From an uncultured Prevotella sp. (GTDB taxonomy: Bacteria > Bacteroidota > Bacteroidia > Bacteroidales > Bacteroidaceae), in contig CALUEY010000039.1 in the NCBI GenBank assembly GCA_944319915.1, positions 17,794 through 81,793 of the forward strand: a DNA stretch of 64,000 nt, written 5' to 3'. A program made the translations under genes and the position numbers. This document shows, piece after piece, positions 18,290-26,908 of the stretch. The notes below the pieces were generated by a model that saw only the letters and a list, made by a program, of their open reading frames with translations, searched no databases and was not told the DNA's origin. The number at the start of each line of letters is the position of its first letter. Within the stretch, counting starts at the first letter, position 1.

Positions 18290-18339
18290 AAAAACAAGTA
18301 GGCAGAAAGATAAAAAAAACATAATTTTACCTTTCTGCC
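18290..18339 (-). terminator. Terminator of the rnf operon
   Basis: On the minus strand a 15-base stem (18325-18339 with 18301-18315, one G:T) closes a 9-base loop and is followed after a few bases by TTTTT. It lies 30 bases past the rnfA stop. Confidence 0.7.
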
Positions 18340-18368
18340 CCCTGCATATACTTGTCAACGGAATTTTA

Positions 18369-18968
18369 CTACAAACCAAACAGCGACCTTAGCCCTCCGT
18401 CAACACCGGAGAAGCCCATGAACGCAAGACTGAGCAAGCCTGCGGTGACAAGCACGATGGCCATGCCCCGCATTCCGCGCGGAATATTGACCAACGACAA
18501 CTGCTCGCGCATACCGGCAAACACTGTCAAGGCCAAGCCAAAGCCCAAGGCCGTGGAGAAGGCGTACACCACGCTCTGCAGCAAATTGTAGTCTTTCTGT
18601 ATCACAAGGATAGCAACGCCAAGCACGGCACAGTTAGTAGTGATGAGCGGAAGAAAGATGCCAAGTGCCTGATAGAGTGCTGGCGACACTTTTTTCATTA
18701 TGATCTCAACCATCTGCACAAGGGCAGCAATGACAAGAATGAACGCTATGGTTTGCAGGTACTGGATTCCAAATGGGTCAAGAACCCATTTCTGAACCAG
18801 AAACGTTACGATGGTTGCAAGCGTAAGCACAAAAGCCACGGCTGCGCCCATGCCAAGCGCTGTGTCAATCTTCTTGGAAACACCGAGGAACGGACATATT
18901 CCGAGGAATTGTGACAACACTATGTTGTTCACAAATATTGCCGAGATAAAGATAAGCAGATATTCCAT
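18369..18968 (-). CDS. rnfA: Rnf electron transport complex subunit A
   Basis: A 199-residue integral membrane subunit with six predicted helices. It starts MEYLLIFISAIFVNNIVLSQFLGICPFLG, typical of RnfA/RsxA, and includes LITTNCAVLGVAIL. RnfA and RnfE form the membrane core that carries a buried [2Fe-2S] cluster between them in known Rnf structures. The complex couples ferredoxin:NAD+ electron transfer to Na+ or H+ movement. It is the last gene of the operon, 2 bases after rnfE. Confidence 0.95.
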   Translation of the reverse strand: MEYLLIFISAIFVNNIVLSQFLGICPFLGVSKKIDTALGMGAAVAFVLTLATIVTFLVQKWVLDPFGIQYLQTIAFILVIAALVQMVEIIMKKVSPALYQALGIFLPLITTNCAVLGVAILVIQKDYNLLQSVVYAFSTALGFGLALTVFAGMREQLSLVNIPRGMRGMAIVLVTAGLLSLAFMGFSGVDGGLRSLFGL

Positions 18969-18970
18969 GA

Positions 18971-19555
18971 TTATGCTTTTTTGAACTTATTGACAATGGC
19001 TATGAGGAACCCAAGGGTTATGAATGCTCCCGGTGGCAATACGAACAACAAGACATTGTATGTCTCGGGCAGAAGCACAACCCCAAATATCGACCCTGCA
19101 CCCAGTATCTCCCTAACCATGCCAAGTATCGTCAAGGCGATGGTGAAGCCGAGACCTATGCCTATTCCATCGAAAAGGCTCTCTATCGGCCCGTTCTTGC
19201 AGGCAAAAGCCTCTGCACGACCAAGAATGATGCAGTTCACCACAATCAGCGGAATGTATATTCCCAGCGACTTGTTTATTGCAGGAAGATAGGCCTCAAG
19301 GCACATCTGCAGAATCGTAACAAACGATGCGATAACAACGACAAACACGGGGATGCGCACCATGTCGGGTGTAAGGTTCTTTATCAGGGAGATTACCAAG
19401 TTCGAGCAAATAAGCACAAACATTGTGGCAAGACCCATAGACATACCGTTCATGGCTGATGTCGTTGTGGCCAGCGTGGGACACATTCCAAGAAGAAGGA
19501 CAAACGTCGGGTTCTCCTTGACCACGCCATTCATTAATATCTTTAAGTAATTCAT
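18971..19555 (-). CDS. rnfE: Rnf electron transport complex subunit E
   Basis: A 194-residue membrane subunit with about six helices, related to RnfA. MNYLKILMNGVVKENPTFVLLLGMCPTLATT and IPLIVVNCIILGRAEAFA identify RnfE/RsxE. It forms an antiparallel pair with RnfA in the membrane. It follows rnfG by 43 bases and is 2 bases from rnfA. Length is slightly shorter than enterobacterial RsxE (about 230). Confidence 0.95.
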   Translation of the reverse strand: MNYLKILMNGVVKENPTFVLLLGMCPTLATTTSAMNGMSMGLATMFVLICSNLVISLIKNLTPDMVRIPVFVVVIASFVTILQMCLEAYLPAINKSLGIYIPLIVVNCIILGRAEAFACKNGPIESLFDGIGIGLGFTIALTILGMVREILGAGSIFGVVLLPETYNVLLFVLPPGAFITLGFLIAIVNKFKKA

Positions 19556-19598
19556 ACTCTGTAGATTAAATTATTGTCTTTATTCCATTCGTGCAATG

Positions 19599-20234
19599 CT
19601 ACTGGGCAGCAGACTTTGCCTGCCTTGACGCACCGCTTGCGGCATCGATGTCCTGCTCCGCATAAACAGCATAGGCTTGGTTGACAGCCTTGAGGAAAGC
19701 CCTGGTCGTTATGGTTGAAGCCGTTATGGCATCTACGTCGCCACCGTCTTTGTTTACCACGAGCGACTTTCCGGTAGAAAGGTCGCGCCCTATTATGTCA
19801 CCCTTGCCTCCTTTCTGGAACCATTTGTCAGCCTTTGCACCTAACCCAGGAGTCTCAGAATGCTGCAGGACTGTATAGCCAAGCACCTTGCCTTTGGTGT
19901 CAAAGCCCACAAGCAACTTAAGTTCACCGCCAAAGCCCATGCTGGAGCTTTCTACAGCAGCCCCGGCAAACTTGCCAGACGCATCATTGACTTTGTGTAC
20001 TACAAATATAAGCTCTTTGCCATCAACAAGCTTGCGAATCGTGTCTTCCTGAGCTACAGTTATGTCTTTCAATCCTATTACATTCCTAATGCCTTCTGAC
20101 AACACAAGCTCTTTCTGAACCTTGATAGGCTCTGAGGTAAAGTTGTTGACCCATGCAAGTAACCCACCGGTGATTACGGCCACTGCAACCAGCACAACTA
20201 CCATGTTGGTAAGTGATGATTCTAACTTCTTCAT
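19599..20234 (-). CDS. rnfG: Rnf electron transport complex subunit G
   Basis: A 211-residue subunit anchored by one N-terminal helix (residues 10-30) with the rest outside the cytoplasm. The FMN-binding domain includes the covalent attachment region DAITASTITTRAF, where a threonine normally carries FMN through a phosphoester. The start MKKLESSL was chosen because it overlaps the rnfD stop by 4 bases (ATGA coupling) and directly precedes the membrane helix; the longer frame lies inside rnfD. It has an alanine/serine-rich C-terminal tail. Confidence 0.94.
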   Translation of the reverse strand: MKKLESSLTNMVVVLVAVAVITGGLLAWVNNFTSEPIKVQKELVLSEGIRNVIGLKDITVAQEDTIRKLVDGKELIFVVHKVNDASGKFAGAAVESSSMGFGGELKLLVGFDTKGKVLGYTVLQHSETPGLGAKADKWFQKGGKGDIIGRDLSTGKSLVVNKDGGDVDAITASTITTRAFLKAVNQAYAVYAEQDIDAASGASRQAKSAAQ

Positions 20235-21229
20235 TTCTGCAACACCTCCCCAAAACGTTTTGGTTTTACATAAGTATTGATAAGCGGAGTAAACGCATTC
20301 ATTATGAGTATGGCGAACGACATTCCCTCGGGGTAGCTTCCCCAATTGCGGATGATAACTGTGAGAAGCCCAATTGAAACGCCATAAATGAGCTGGCCCT
20401 TGTGGGTCATTGGCGACGTCACATAATCAGTGGCCATGAAAATGGCTCCAAGCATCAAGCCTCCACTGAGCACTACCGCAATGGGATCTGCATAGACAGG
20501 ATTTGCCAGATGAAGCAAGCCACTCACAACAAATACAGTGGCAATGATGCTGATAGGGATATGCCATGTTATGATTTTCTTCCACAACATATATATGAGT
20601 CCAAGGATAAGCGCCAAGGCGCACACCTCGCCTATTGTTCCTGCACCGCCCATTGCATTGTTGCCGAGTAAAAGATGCATGGCATCAGGCAGTTTGTCAA
20701 GCACGGCAGGGTCGCCGGTCTTGATCGCAGTCTTCATTAGGCTCAATGGAGTTGCGCCAGTCTCGGCGTCAAGGTAGTTTCCAAGCTGCCCTATGACTGG
20801 CCACGACGTCATCTGCGCCGGGAAGCTGACCAACAAGAAACAACGTCCGACCAAAGCTGGGTTGAAGACGTTGCAGCCCAGGCCGCCAAACGTCATCTTT
20901 GCCACGCCAATCGCCACAAGCGAACCAATGACAATAATCCAAACTGGAAGGTTTGAAGGCAGGTTGAACCCAAGCAACAAGCCGGTAAGGATTGCAGAAC
21001 CATCGCAAACGGTCAGTCGGTCATTCTTTAGCAAGTACTTATTTATCAACCACTCAAAGAACACGCAGGACACAACACTTGTGGCGCACACGATGACCGA
21101 ACCTATGCCGAAATAGAAAAATGACACCAGCAAGGCAGGAATCAACGCGACAATAACGCCATACATATTGCGCTCTACGCTGTCCGTACCATGGACGTGC
21201 GGTGATAAAGAAACTATTAATTTTCCCAT
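20231..21229 (-). CDS. rnfD: Rnf electron transport complex subunit D
   Basis: A 332-residue membrane subunit with about nine helices. It starts LIVSLSPHVHGTDSVERNMYGV, a hallmark of RnfD/NqrB. The covalent FMN site is ETGATPLSLMKT near residue 155. LGCNVFNPALVGRCFLL and AIFMATDYVTSPMTHKGQ are conserved. RnfD is proposed to form the ion path. It begins 8 bases after rnfC and overlaps rnfG. Confidence 0.95.
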   Translation of the reverse strand: MGKLIVSLSPHVHGTDSVERNMYGVIVALIPALLVSFFYFGIGSVIVCATSVVSCVFFEWLINKYLLKNDRLTVCDGSAILTGLLLGFNLPSNLPVWIIVIGSLVAIGVAKMTFGGLGCNVFNPALVGRCFLLVSFPAQMTSWPVIGQLGNYLDAETGATPLSLMKTAIKTGDPAVLDKLPDAMHLLLGNNAMGGAGTIGEVCALALILGLIYMLWKKIITWHIPISIIATVFVVSGLLHLANPVYADPIAVVLSGGLMLGAIFMATDYVTSPMTHKGQLIYGVSIGLLTVIIRNWGSYPEGMSFAILIMNAFTPLINTYVKPKRFGEVLQK

Positions 21230-21237
21230 TTTATTGT

Positions 21238-22590
21238 TTACTTTTTAGCATTACGGGCCTTGATGATGCCCATTACTTTTGATTTCCCGAAGCGGATGTT
21301 GTCCAAAATCGGGCGATGTGAAGGACAAGTGTACTGGCACGAGCCACACTCGATGCAAGAAGTAATGCACTCAGCCTCCACCTTTTCCCACATCTTCTTT
21401 GCAGACGCGGTTGCAAGCAGGTATGGCTCCAACCCCATCGGGCATACGCACACACACTTCGCGCAGCGGATACATGGGTCAACTGGCTTGCGCCTTGCCT
21501 CATCTTCGCTTATGATGGTCACGCTGTTAGTACCCTTGCATACTGGAACGTCAATGGATGTCAGTGCCTTGCCCATCATCGGCCCGCCTGCCAGTAACTT
21601 GTTGTCGCCCTCTGGCATACCTCCACAAAGGTCTATGAGTTCCCTCATCGGTGTTCCCATCCTCACTAGGAAATTGCCAGGATGAGCCAATCGCTTGCCA
21701 GTTACTGTGGTGTAACGCTCGAACAAGGGCTTGTGCTTCATCACGGCTTGATATACAGCGAAAGCCGTGCCTACGTTTTGCACGATTGCACCTACGTTTA
21801 CAGGTATTGCAGGGGGGGCGGGTACCTGTCGCCTAATGACGGCATCAACCAACTGCTTTTCACCTCCCTGCGGATAACGCTGCTTAAGTGGCACAACCTC
21901 TATGCGTGGATCAGACTGAGCCTTGGCAGCCAGCAGCTCGATGGCCTGCGGCTTGTTTACCTCAATTCCTATATATCCCCTGTCCACTTTAGCGGCTTTC
22001 ATGAGCAGCTGCAGGCCGACAATGATTTCATCGGCATGCTCCATCATGAGCCTATAGTCGGACGTTATGTAGGGTTCGCATTCAACTCCATTTATTATTA
22101 CGCACTCAGCCTTTGCCGTTGGCGGAGGGCAGAGCTTAATAAACGTGGGGAAGCCAGCACCCCCCATTCCGGCAATGCCAGCGGCCTTCACGCTCTCCAC
22201 GATGCTTTCGGGGGTCAGTTCTGGATGGGCGTCAAGGGTTTCAAGCTTGTCTGACCTATCTATGGTATCTTCCCACTCATCACCTTCAACGCTGACAATA
22301 ATGACTGGGGTACGATAACCTGTAGCATCAATGGCAGTATCAATTTTAAGCACAGTTCCGGAAACGGATGAAAATATAGGCGCGGAAACGAATCCTCCTG
22401 CCTCAGCAAGCATCGTGCCCACCTTCACCTTATCGCCTTTCTGCACCACGGGCTTGGCTGGGGCACCGATATGCTGCGATAGCGGGAACACGGCCTGTTT
22501 TGGCAGCGGGGCCGCAACAGTCACGGCATCATTCGTAAGTTTGTTTTCCTCCGGGTGGATTCCTCCTATCCTAAAAGTCCTTATGTTCAT
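21238..22590 (-). CDS. rnfC: Rnf electron transport complex subunit C
   Basis: A 450-residue peripheral subunit that exchanges electrons with NAD(H). The N-terminal part resembles a biotinyl/barrel sandwich hybrid. The nucleotide-binding loop AGMGGAGFPTFIKL lies near residues 140-153. Two [4Fe-4S] motifs occur at the C-terminus: CIRCAKCVCVCPMG and CIECGSCQYTCPSH. It overlaps rnfB by 4 bases, indicating coupling. Length matches compact RnfC forms without the long C-terminal repeats of E. coli. Confidence 0.96.
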   Translation of the reverse strand: MNIRTFRIGGIHPEENKLTNDAVTVAAPLPKQAVFPLSQHIGAPAKPVVQKGDKVKVGTMLAEAGGFVSAPIFSSVSGTVLKIDTAIDATGYRTPVIIVSVEGDEWEDTIDRSDKLETLDAHPELTPESIVESVKAAGIAGMGGAGFPTFIKLCPPPTAKAECVIINGVECEPYITSDYRLMMEHADEIIVGLQLLMKAAKVDRGYIGIEVNKPQAIELLAAKAQSDPRIEVVPLKQRYPQGGEKQLVDAVIRRQVPAPPAIPVNVGAIVQNVGTAFAVYQAVMKHKPLFERYTTVTGKRLAHPGNFLVRMGTPMRELIDLCGGMPEGDNKLLAGGPMMGKALTSIDVPVCKGTNSVTIISEDEARRKPVDPCIRCAKCVCVCPMGLEPYLLATASAKKMWEKVEAECITSCIECGSCQYTCPSHRPILDNIRFGKSKVMGIIKARNAKK

Positions 22591-23492
22591 TGCTCTGTTC
22601 CTTCCTTACTTTTGGGTTCTACACTCTCTGACGCAACAGCCGCAACTACTTCATCCTTGGGCTTGGGCGCAGGGAAGTTTACGGAAATAATGGCATGGGT
22701 TGGACAAGCCTTCTCGCACTTCCTACACAAGCGGCACTTGTTTGGATCGATATAAGCGACGTTGTTTGCGATGATTATTGCGTCAAACTGGCATTCCTTC
22801 TGGCACTTGCCGCACCCTATGCAGGCAGCTTTGCAGGCCTTCATAGCCACAGGACCCTTGTCTTTGTTGACGCATCTTACATAAAGTCTGCGCCCCTTGG
22901 GGCCTTTCTTGCGAAGCTCGATGATACCACGCGGGCAGGCCTTAACGCAAGCCCCACATGAGGTACACTTGTCTTCATCGACCTCGGCAATGCCAGTTTC
23001 GGGATTAATTGCAATCGCGCCAAACTGGCAGGCTGCAACGCAATCGCCGCAGCCAAGGCACCCGTAGCCACAAGCGGTTTCGCCGGCACCACAAGCATGC
23101 ATGGCAGTGCAAGTGCGCAAGCCAGAATACTCGGCAATCTTTGGCCTGTTTTCACAAGTGCCGTTGCATCTGACGACAGCCACCATCGGCTCTGCGTTGG
23201 CAACAGCCATACCCAACAAGTCGGCAACCTTGCCCATCACTTCCTGCCCTCCTACCGGACAGAACAAGCCTTCCAAGCTGCCTGCATCGGCACCCTTAAC
23301 CAAGGCGCCAGCCAAGCCTGAACAGCCTGCGAAACCACATCCGCCACAGTTGGCCTGCGGCAGGAGCGCTGCCACCTCGCCAACACGCGGATCTTCTTTC
23401 ACGGCAAATTTCTTGGAACAGACATAGAGCACCGTTGCCGAAACGAGTCCTATGGCTCCCAGCGCAATCACCGCGACCAAAATAAGATTCAT
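22587..23492 (-). CDS. rnfB: Rnf electron transport complex subunit B (ferredoxin-type)
   Basis: A 301-residue iron-sulfur subunit that takes electrons from ferredoxin. A single N-terminal helix (residues 3-25) anchors it. A four-cysteine Fe-S domain follows (CGGCGFAGC plus Cys near residue 78). Four ferredoxin-like motifs then occur: CGYGCLGCGDC, CTSCGACVKACP, CIGCGKCQKEC and CRLCRKCEKACP. The C-terminal tail is charged and lacks cysteines. It starts 19 bases after rseC and overlaps rnfC. Confidence 0.96.
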   Translation of the reverse strand: MNLILVAVIALGAIGLVSATVLYVCSKKFAVKEDPRVGEVAALLPQANCGGCGFAGCSGLAGALVKGADAGSLEGLFCPVGGQEVMGKVADLLGMAVANAEPMVAVVRCNGTCENRPKIAEYSGLRTCTAMHACGAGETACGYGCLGCGDCVAACQFGAIAINPETGIAEVDEDKCTSCGACVKACPRGIIELRKKGPKGRRLYVRCVNKDKGPVAMKACKAACIGCGKCQKECQFDAIIIANNVAYIDPNKCRLCRKCEKACPTHAIISVNFPAPKPKDEVVAAVASESVEPKSKEGTEQ

Positions 23493-23511
23493 AATATTTG
23501 TTTGTTTTAAG

Positions 23512-23946
23512 TTAAATTTGTTCTTTCTCGATGCTGAATGTCATGCGGCTGCGCATCTTCCCACGCATAAGGTAAAGCAAGAAGTAATATGGCACAAGCG
23601 CAGCCATGGCCACCAAAGCCCCGATTGTCTCATCGGCAGTAATCCATGCTATGGAAAAAAGCACTATGACCAAAATTAGAAACGGAACGCCGAAGCCCAA
23701 GGCTAAAGCTTTCATCGCCACCCCACGCGAGGCCGTTACCACAACACGGTCGCCCACTTGCAATTGTCCGCAGGAAGCATCGCCAAAGACATCGACAATT
23801 TTCTCCTTGCTTTCAGACGCATTGCAATATCCGGCAACTTTGCAGGATGCACAAGCCGACGTCTGCAGTATCCTAACCTTTATGCAATCGCCACTCACAG
23901 AGTCTACGATTCCCGAATGCCTTATCTTGTCTGCCATGCCATTCAT
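23512..23946 (-). CDS. RseC/MucC family protein, first gene of the rnf operon
   Basis: A 144-residue membrane protein. A cytoplasmic N-terminal part has a four-cysteine cluster (TSACASCKVAGYC), followed by two helices near residues 70-90 and 100-125 and a basic tail. RseC-family proteins are associated with Rnf/Rsx complexes and, in enterobacteria, with SoxR reduction and sigma-E control. Its place directly before rnfB suggests a role in Rnf assembly or redox regulation. Translation may instead begin at the Met four codons in (23937). Confidence 0.87.
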   Translation of the reverse strand: MNGMADKIRHSGIVDSVSGDCIKVRILQTSACASCKVAGYCNASESKEKIVDVFGDASCGQLQVGDRVVVTASRGVAMKALALGFGVPFLILVIVLFSIAWITADETIGALVAMAALVPYYFLLYLMRGKMRSRMTFSIEKEQI

Positions 23947-23983
23947 GAGCCGGGCCTAATTGCCAACCCGACTTTACATAATG

Positions 23984-24014
23984 CAAAGGTAGCACTAACT
24001 TTTGAAATTGCAAA
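23984..24014 (-). promoter_or_regulatory. Promoter of the rseC-rnf operon
   Basis: On the minus strand TTTG (24011-24014), a 19-base spacer and TACCTTTG (23984-23991) make a full Bacteroidetes promoter about 40 bases before rseC. It is divergent from, and 40 bases from, the promoter at 24054-24084. Confidence 0.75.
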
Positions 24015-24053
24015 TAAAAACTATGATATTTTTCTAAAAAACATTCGTAATCG

Positions 24054-24084
24054 TTTGCGGCTATCCATATTTTTTATATCTTTG
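24054..24084 (+). promoter_or_regulatory. Promoter of the acidic protein gene at 24131
   Basis: TTTG (24054-24057), a 19-base spacer and TATCTTTG (24077-24084) form a full match to the Bacteroidetes promoter pattern, 46 bases before the start codon. Confidence 0.75.
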
Positions 24085-24130
24085 TAGTTAGCGACAACAA
24101 ACCCAAAAACAACGTAAATAAAAACGCAAA

Positions 24131-24574
24131 ATGAATGCAATAGACCTAACGATGCAGCAAATAGAGCGCGCAATAAACAAAGTGGCAGACAAGTTTCCTC
24201 CAACTGTTGAAGCCACACTGATGACCGACATCCATTTCCGGGCAAACCCCGACACCGGCGAGCTTGTGGCATTCGATGACAACGACGCAGAAATAACACG
24301 CACTGTGGTCGAGCCGTGGATCAACTCTACAGACGAGGACTTCTACGGTTCAATTACGCCCATCATGCGCAAGTGCCTTGCCAAGGCAAGCGCCACAATA
24401 GATGAGATGTCGATTATAAAGCCGTTCTCGTTTGTGCTTGAAGACGAATGCAAGGAGTCAGTTGCGGAACTGTACATCGTTGATGGCGACACTGTGATAA
24501 TTGACCCTGACATGATGCCCGACCTCGACAAAGACCTTGACGACTTCCTCAAGCAGCTGCTTGATGACAAATGA
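24131..24574 (+). CDS. Unrecognised acidic protein, divergent from rnf
   Basis: A 147-residue soluble protein that I cannot assign to a family. It has no signal peptide or membrane segment. It is rich in Asp and Glu, and the C-terminus is strongly acidic and helical (DPDMMPDLDKDLDDFLKQLL). Mid-protein segments such as TLMTDIHFRANPDTGELVAF and VAELYIVDGDTVIIDP look like beta strands. The reading frame has codon use like its neighbours and a strong promoter, so it is probably a real gene. It is convergent with the HD gene at its 3' end. The shared regulatory region with rnf suggests, but does not prove, related expression. Confidence 0.8.
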   Translation: MNAIDLTMQQIERAINKVADKFPPTVEATLMTDIHFRANPDTGELVAFDDNDAEITRTVVEPWINSTDEDFYGSITPIMRKCLAKASATIDEMSIIKPFSFVLEDECKESVAELYIVDGDTVIIDPDMMPDLDKDLDDFLKQLLDDK

Positions 24575-24615
24575 TCAGGACTTACGGGCCGACTGCCACA
24601 AAACAACCTATGCGC

Positions 24616-25257
24616 TTACGTTTCCTCGGAGTAGATGCGGTCGAACTCGGAACGCAGGCGCACCTGGTCGGCGATGTAAGAGCGCACCTCTTTGAGCTTG
24701 CGCTCATTGTCCGACCCTGGAATCCATAGCTTCATATACCCGTGAGTTGAATATTTGTTCTCGATATGCTCGCGAAACCTTTCCCACTGTTGCTCACGAC
24801 TCAGCTCGGGGTAATTTGAAAGCCCGAACTGCACCGTGCGCCGGAACACCACTTCTGGCTCTAGGTCGCGGTCTGCTTCCGCCACAATCCTGCCATACAC
24901 GCTTCGCGGCGAATGCGAGGCGGAGGCACGGTGGTCTTCCACGGCTTCTTTCATAATCTTGATTTGTTCCGGAGAGAACCATTTGCGTAGCCTCAAATCT
25001 CGCGCCAGTATCCTGCCGCCAGTAATGTGGTGGACGGCTCGCGGCCCCGACATCCCAAGGTCGTGGTATGCAGCCACAACATAAGCCATGTCAATGTCGG
25101 CGCCAATCGCCAACGCCAAATCTAAGGATCGCTTTATGACCCTATTCACGTGGCTTATGCCGTGCGCTTTGTCGAAAGCGACGTATCGTGGAAGGATGTT
25201 CGTCTCCACGAACTCCACCAAATCAAGGCTTGCTGTCTTGCCAATCATGAGATACAC
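24616..25257 (-). CDS. HD-domain phosphohydrolase
   Basis: A 213-residue HD-superfamily protein. Metal ligands are visible as AHGISHVNRV (His near residue 36), AYHDLGM (His-Asp near residues 64-65), VEDHRAS and EADRDLEP. Members hydrolyse phosphate esters of nucleotides or related compounds; the substrate is unknown. Translation could start at the first Met or at the fourth residue (MIGKT). The C-terminus has an aromatic, basic region (KYSTHGYMKLWIPGS) followed by a helix. It is divergent from menA and convergent with the acidic gene. Confidence 0.87.
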   Translation of the reverse strand: MYLMIGKTASLDLVEFVETNILPRYVAFDKAHGISHVNRVIKRSLDLALAIGADIDMAYVVAAYHDLGMSGPRAVHHITGGRILARDLRLRKWFSPEQIKIMKEAVEDHRASASHSPRSVYGRIVAEADRDLEPEVVFRRTVQFGLSNYPELSREQQWERFREHIENKYSTHGYMKLWIPGSDNERKLKEVRSYIADQVRLRSEFDRIYSEET

Positions 25258-25333
25258 ACTAAATTAATGACACACTGGGAAGCCGCAGCCCATAAGCTTG
25301 AAGCCACTCCAACCAATGTTTTTTATGTATATG

Positions 25334-25365
25334 TTTGCAAATATACATAATTATGCCTACTTTTG
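25334..25365 (+). promoter_or_regulatory. Promoter of menA
   Basis: TTTG (25334-25337), a 20-base spacer and TACTTTTG (25358-25365) form a full promoter match, 22 bases before the chosen menA start. It supports that start, since the longer reading frame begins upstream of the promoter. Confidence 0.75.
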
Positions 25366-25387
25366 CAAGCATATATTGAAAAAAAAC

Positions 25388-26296
25388 ATGGAACCAAACA
25401 TAATAAGGCAAAACTCTGCCAAGGCATGGCTGCTGGCCGCAAGGCCCAAGACGCTTACAGGAGCAGCCGTGCCTGTGATGATTGGGCTGTCAATGGCATA
25501 TACCGATGCAGCCTCAACTGGCATCATGTTCAACTGGACTGCCGCTGCCCTATGCTTCTTGTTCGCAATGACAATGCAGATTGACGCAAACTTCATCAAC
25601 GACTATTTTGATTTCATCAAAGGTACCGATGACACCGAAAAGCGCCTCGGGCCGCGCAGGGCATGCGCACAAGGGTGGGTAAAGGCAAGCTCCATGAAAT
25701 ATGCCATAGCCTTTACTACACTTGCAGCGTGCGCAATAGGTTTTCCGCTGATATTCTACGGTGGAATCGAAATGCTGCTCGTTGGAGCTGTTTGCGTGCT
25801 TTTCTGTTTCCTCTACACCACGTTCCTGTCATACATTGGCCTTGGCGACGTGCTCGTGCTCGTTTTTTTCGGCCTGGTGCCAGTGTGCGTCACTTATTAT
25901 ATCCAGCTGCGCACTTGCCCCTGGACTGCTGTTGCAGCATCGGTGGCTTGCGGACTCGTAATAGACTGTCTATTACTGATAAACAACTACCGCGACCGCG
26001 ACACAGACCGCGAGGCAGGAAAGTGCACGCTGGTAGTGCGCCTCGGCGCACATTGCGGCAGACTGCTTTACCTTAGCAGCGGGCTAACGGCCTGCCTGCT
26101 CGGCATAGTTTTCGCAATTAATGGACATTGGGCAGCCTGCGCCCTGCCCGTCGTCAGCTACCTGCCGCTGCATATAGGCACTTATCGCAAGATTGTGCGC
26201 ATCAACCGCGGCAAGGCCCTTAACATTTGCCTCGGCGAAACAGCCCGCAACATGTTCGTCTATGGTCTTGCCGTAAGCATCGGCCTATTGATATAA
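25388..26296 (+). CDS. menA: 1,4-dihydroxy-2-naphthoate polyprenyltransferase
   Basis: A 302-residue UbiA-superfamily membrane enzyme that prenylates dihydroxynaphthoate to demethylmenaquinone. The N-terminal AWLLAARPKTLTGAAVPV is typical. The two Asp-rich motifs are NFINDYFDFIKGTDD (near residue 65) and LLINNYRDRDTDREAGK (near residue 200). About eight helices are predicted. The start MEPNII was chosen from the promoter position. Menaquinone is the likely quinone for this anaerobe. A long inverted repeat lies immediately downstream. Confidence 0.95.
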   Translation: MEPNIIRQNSAKAWLLAARPKTLTGAAVPVMIGLSMAYTDAASTGIMFNWTAAALCFLFAMTMQIDANFINDYFDFIKGTDDTEKRLGPRRACAQGWVKASSMKYAIAFTTLAACAIGFPLIFYGGIEMLLVGAVCVLFCFLYTTFLSYIGLGDVLVLVFFGLVPVCVTYYIQLRTCPWTAVAASVACGLVIDCLLLINNYRDRDTDREAGKCTLVVRLGAHCGRLLYLSSGLTACLLGIVFAINGHWAACALPVVSYLPLHIGTYRKIVRINRGKALNICLGETARNMFVYGLAVSIGLLI

Positions 26297-26313
26297 ACAA
26301 GTATTTTTACCAT

Positions 26314-26442
26314 CCCCGAAGATGTATCTTTTATCTTCTTTTGGGGTAAGTCTCGAGGCTGTCTCTCCGCTGCCTTCCCTCATGCACTACAGCCTAACAC
26401 TCATCTCTCTGCAAAGAAACAGCCTCGAGACTTACCCCGAAA
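26314..26442. repeat. Long inverted repeat downstream of menA
   Basis: Perfect 20-base arms (26343-26362 with 26419-26438; starting GGGGTAAGTCTCGAGGCTGT) enclose 56 bases, and weaker pairing extends the stem by four. A short hairpin (GAAGAT/ATCTTC, 26318-26336) lies just upstream, preceded by CCCC at 26314-26317 that could pair with the same GGGG. No T-run follows on either strand. It lies between convergent genes. The function is unknown. Confidence 0.6.
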
Positions 26443-26598
26443 TGAATTCAACCCCAATCGCCGTTAGACTGCCCAAACTATATTATTGCTCGATTGTTGG
26501 CTCTTAAGCCATCTTCCGCGCTGATGCCGGGCTTAAATCTAATGACCGATTCGGGTTAAAAGCATTGCAAGATTCAATATGTACCATCAGACACTTAC

Positions 26599-26751
26599 TC
26601 ACCTAAAGAACTTGTAATATAGTATTGCAAGCAATGCCATCAGCACGAATGCCACAACAGCCCTAACCAGGCAACCTGCCATCTTCTTGATAAGCACAAT
26701 GCCAATGATGACCATCAGCAGTGCCACAACGTAATAAACCAAATTTTCCAT
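26599..26751 (-). CDS. Small membrane protein, 50 residues
   Basis: The protein starts MENLVYYVVALLMVIIGIVLIKKMAG and has two hydrophobic helices (about residues 4-21 and 28-46) separated by a short basic loop, ending YYKFFR. I do not recognise a family. Small two-helix proteins of this layout are common hypothetical genes in Bacteroidales. The in-frame extension upstream lacks hydrophobic or conserved character, so the internal Met was taken as the start. It stands alone. Confidence 0.6.
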   Translation of the reverse strand: MENLVYYVVALLMVIIGIVLIKKMAGCLVRAVVAFVLMALLAILYYKFFR

Positions 26752-26908
26752 AGTCAATCTTATTATAATCGTTGGCAGCATGCCTTGTTTGACATAGCTG
26801 CACACCACCGTCACGGATATGTGTTTTGTAAGAATTTCATACCATTGGAGGTTTCCCAAACCAACACCCTGGCAATCAGCGAGTTACATTGTGTATCATT
26901 TCATCATC

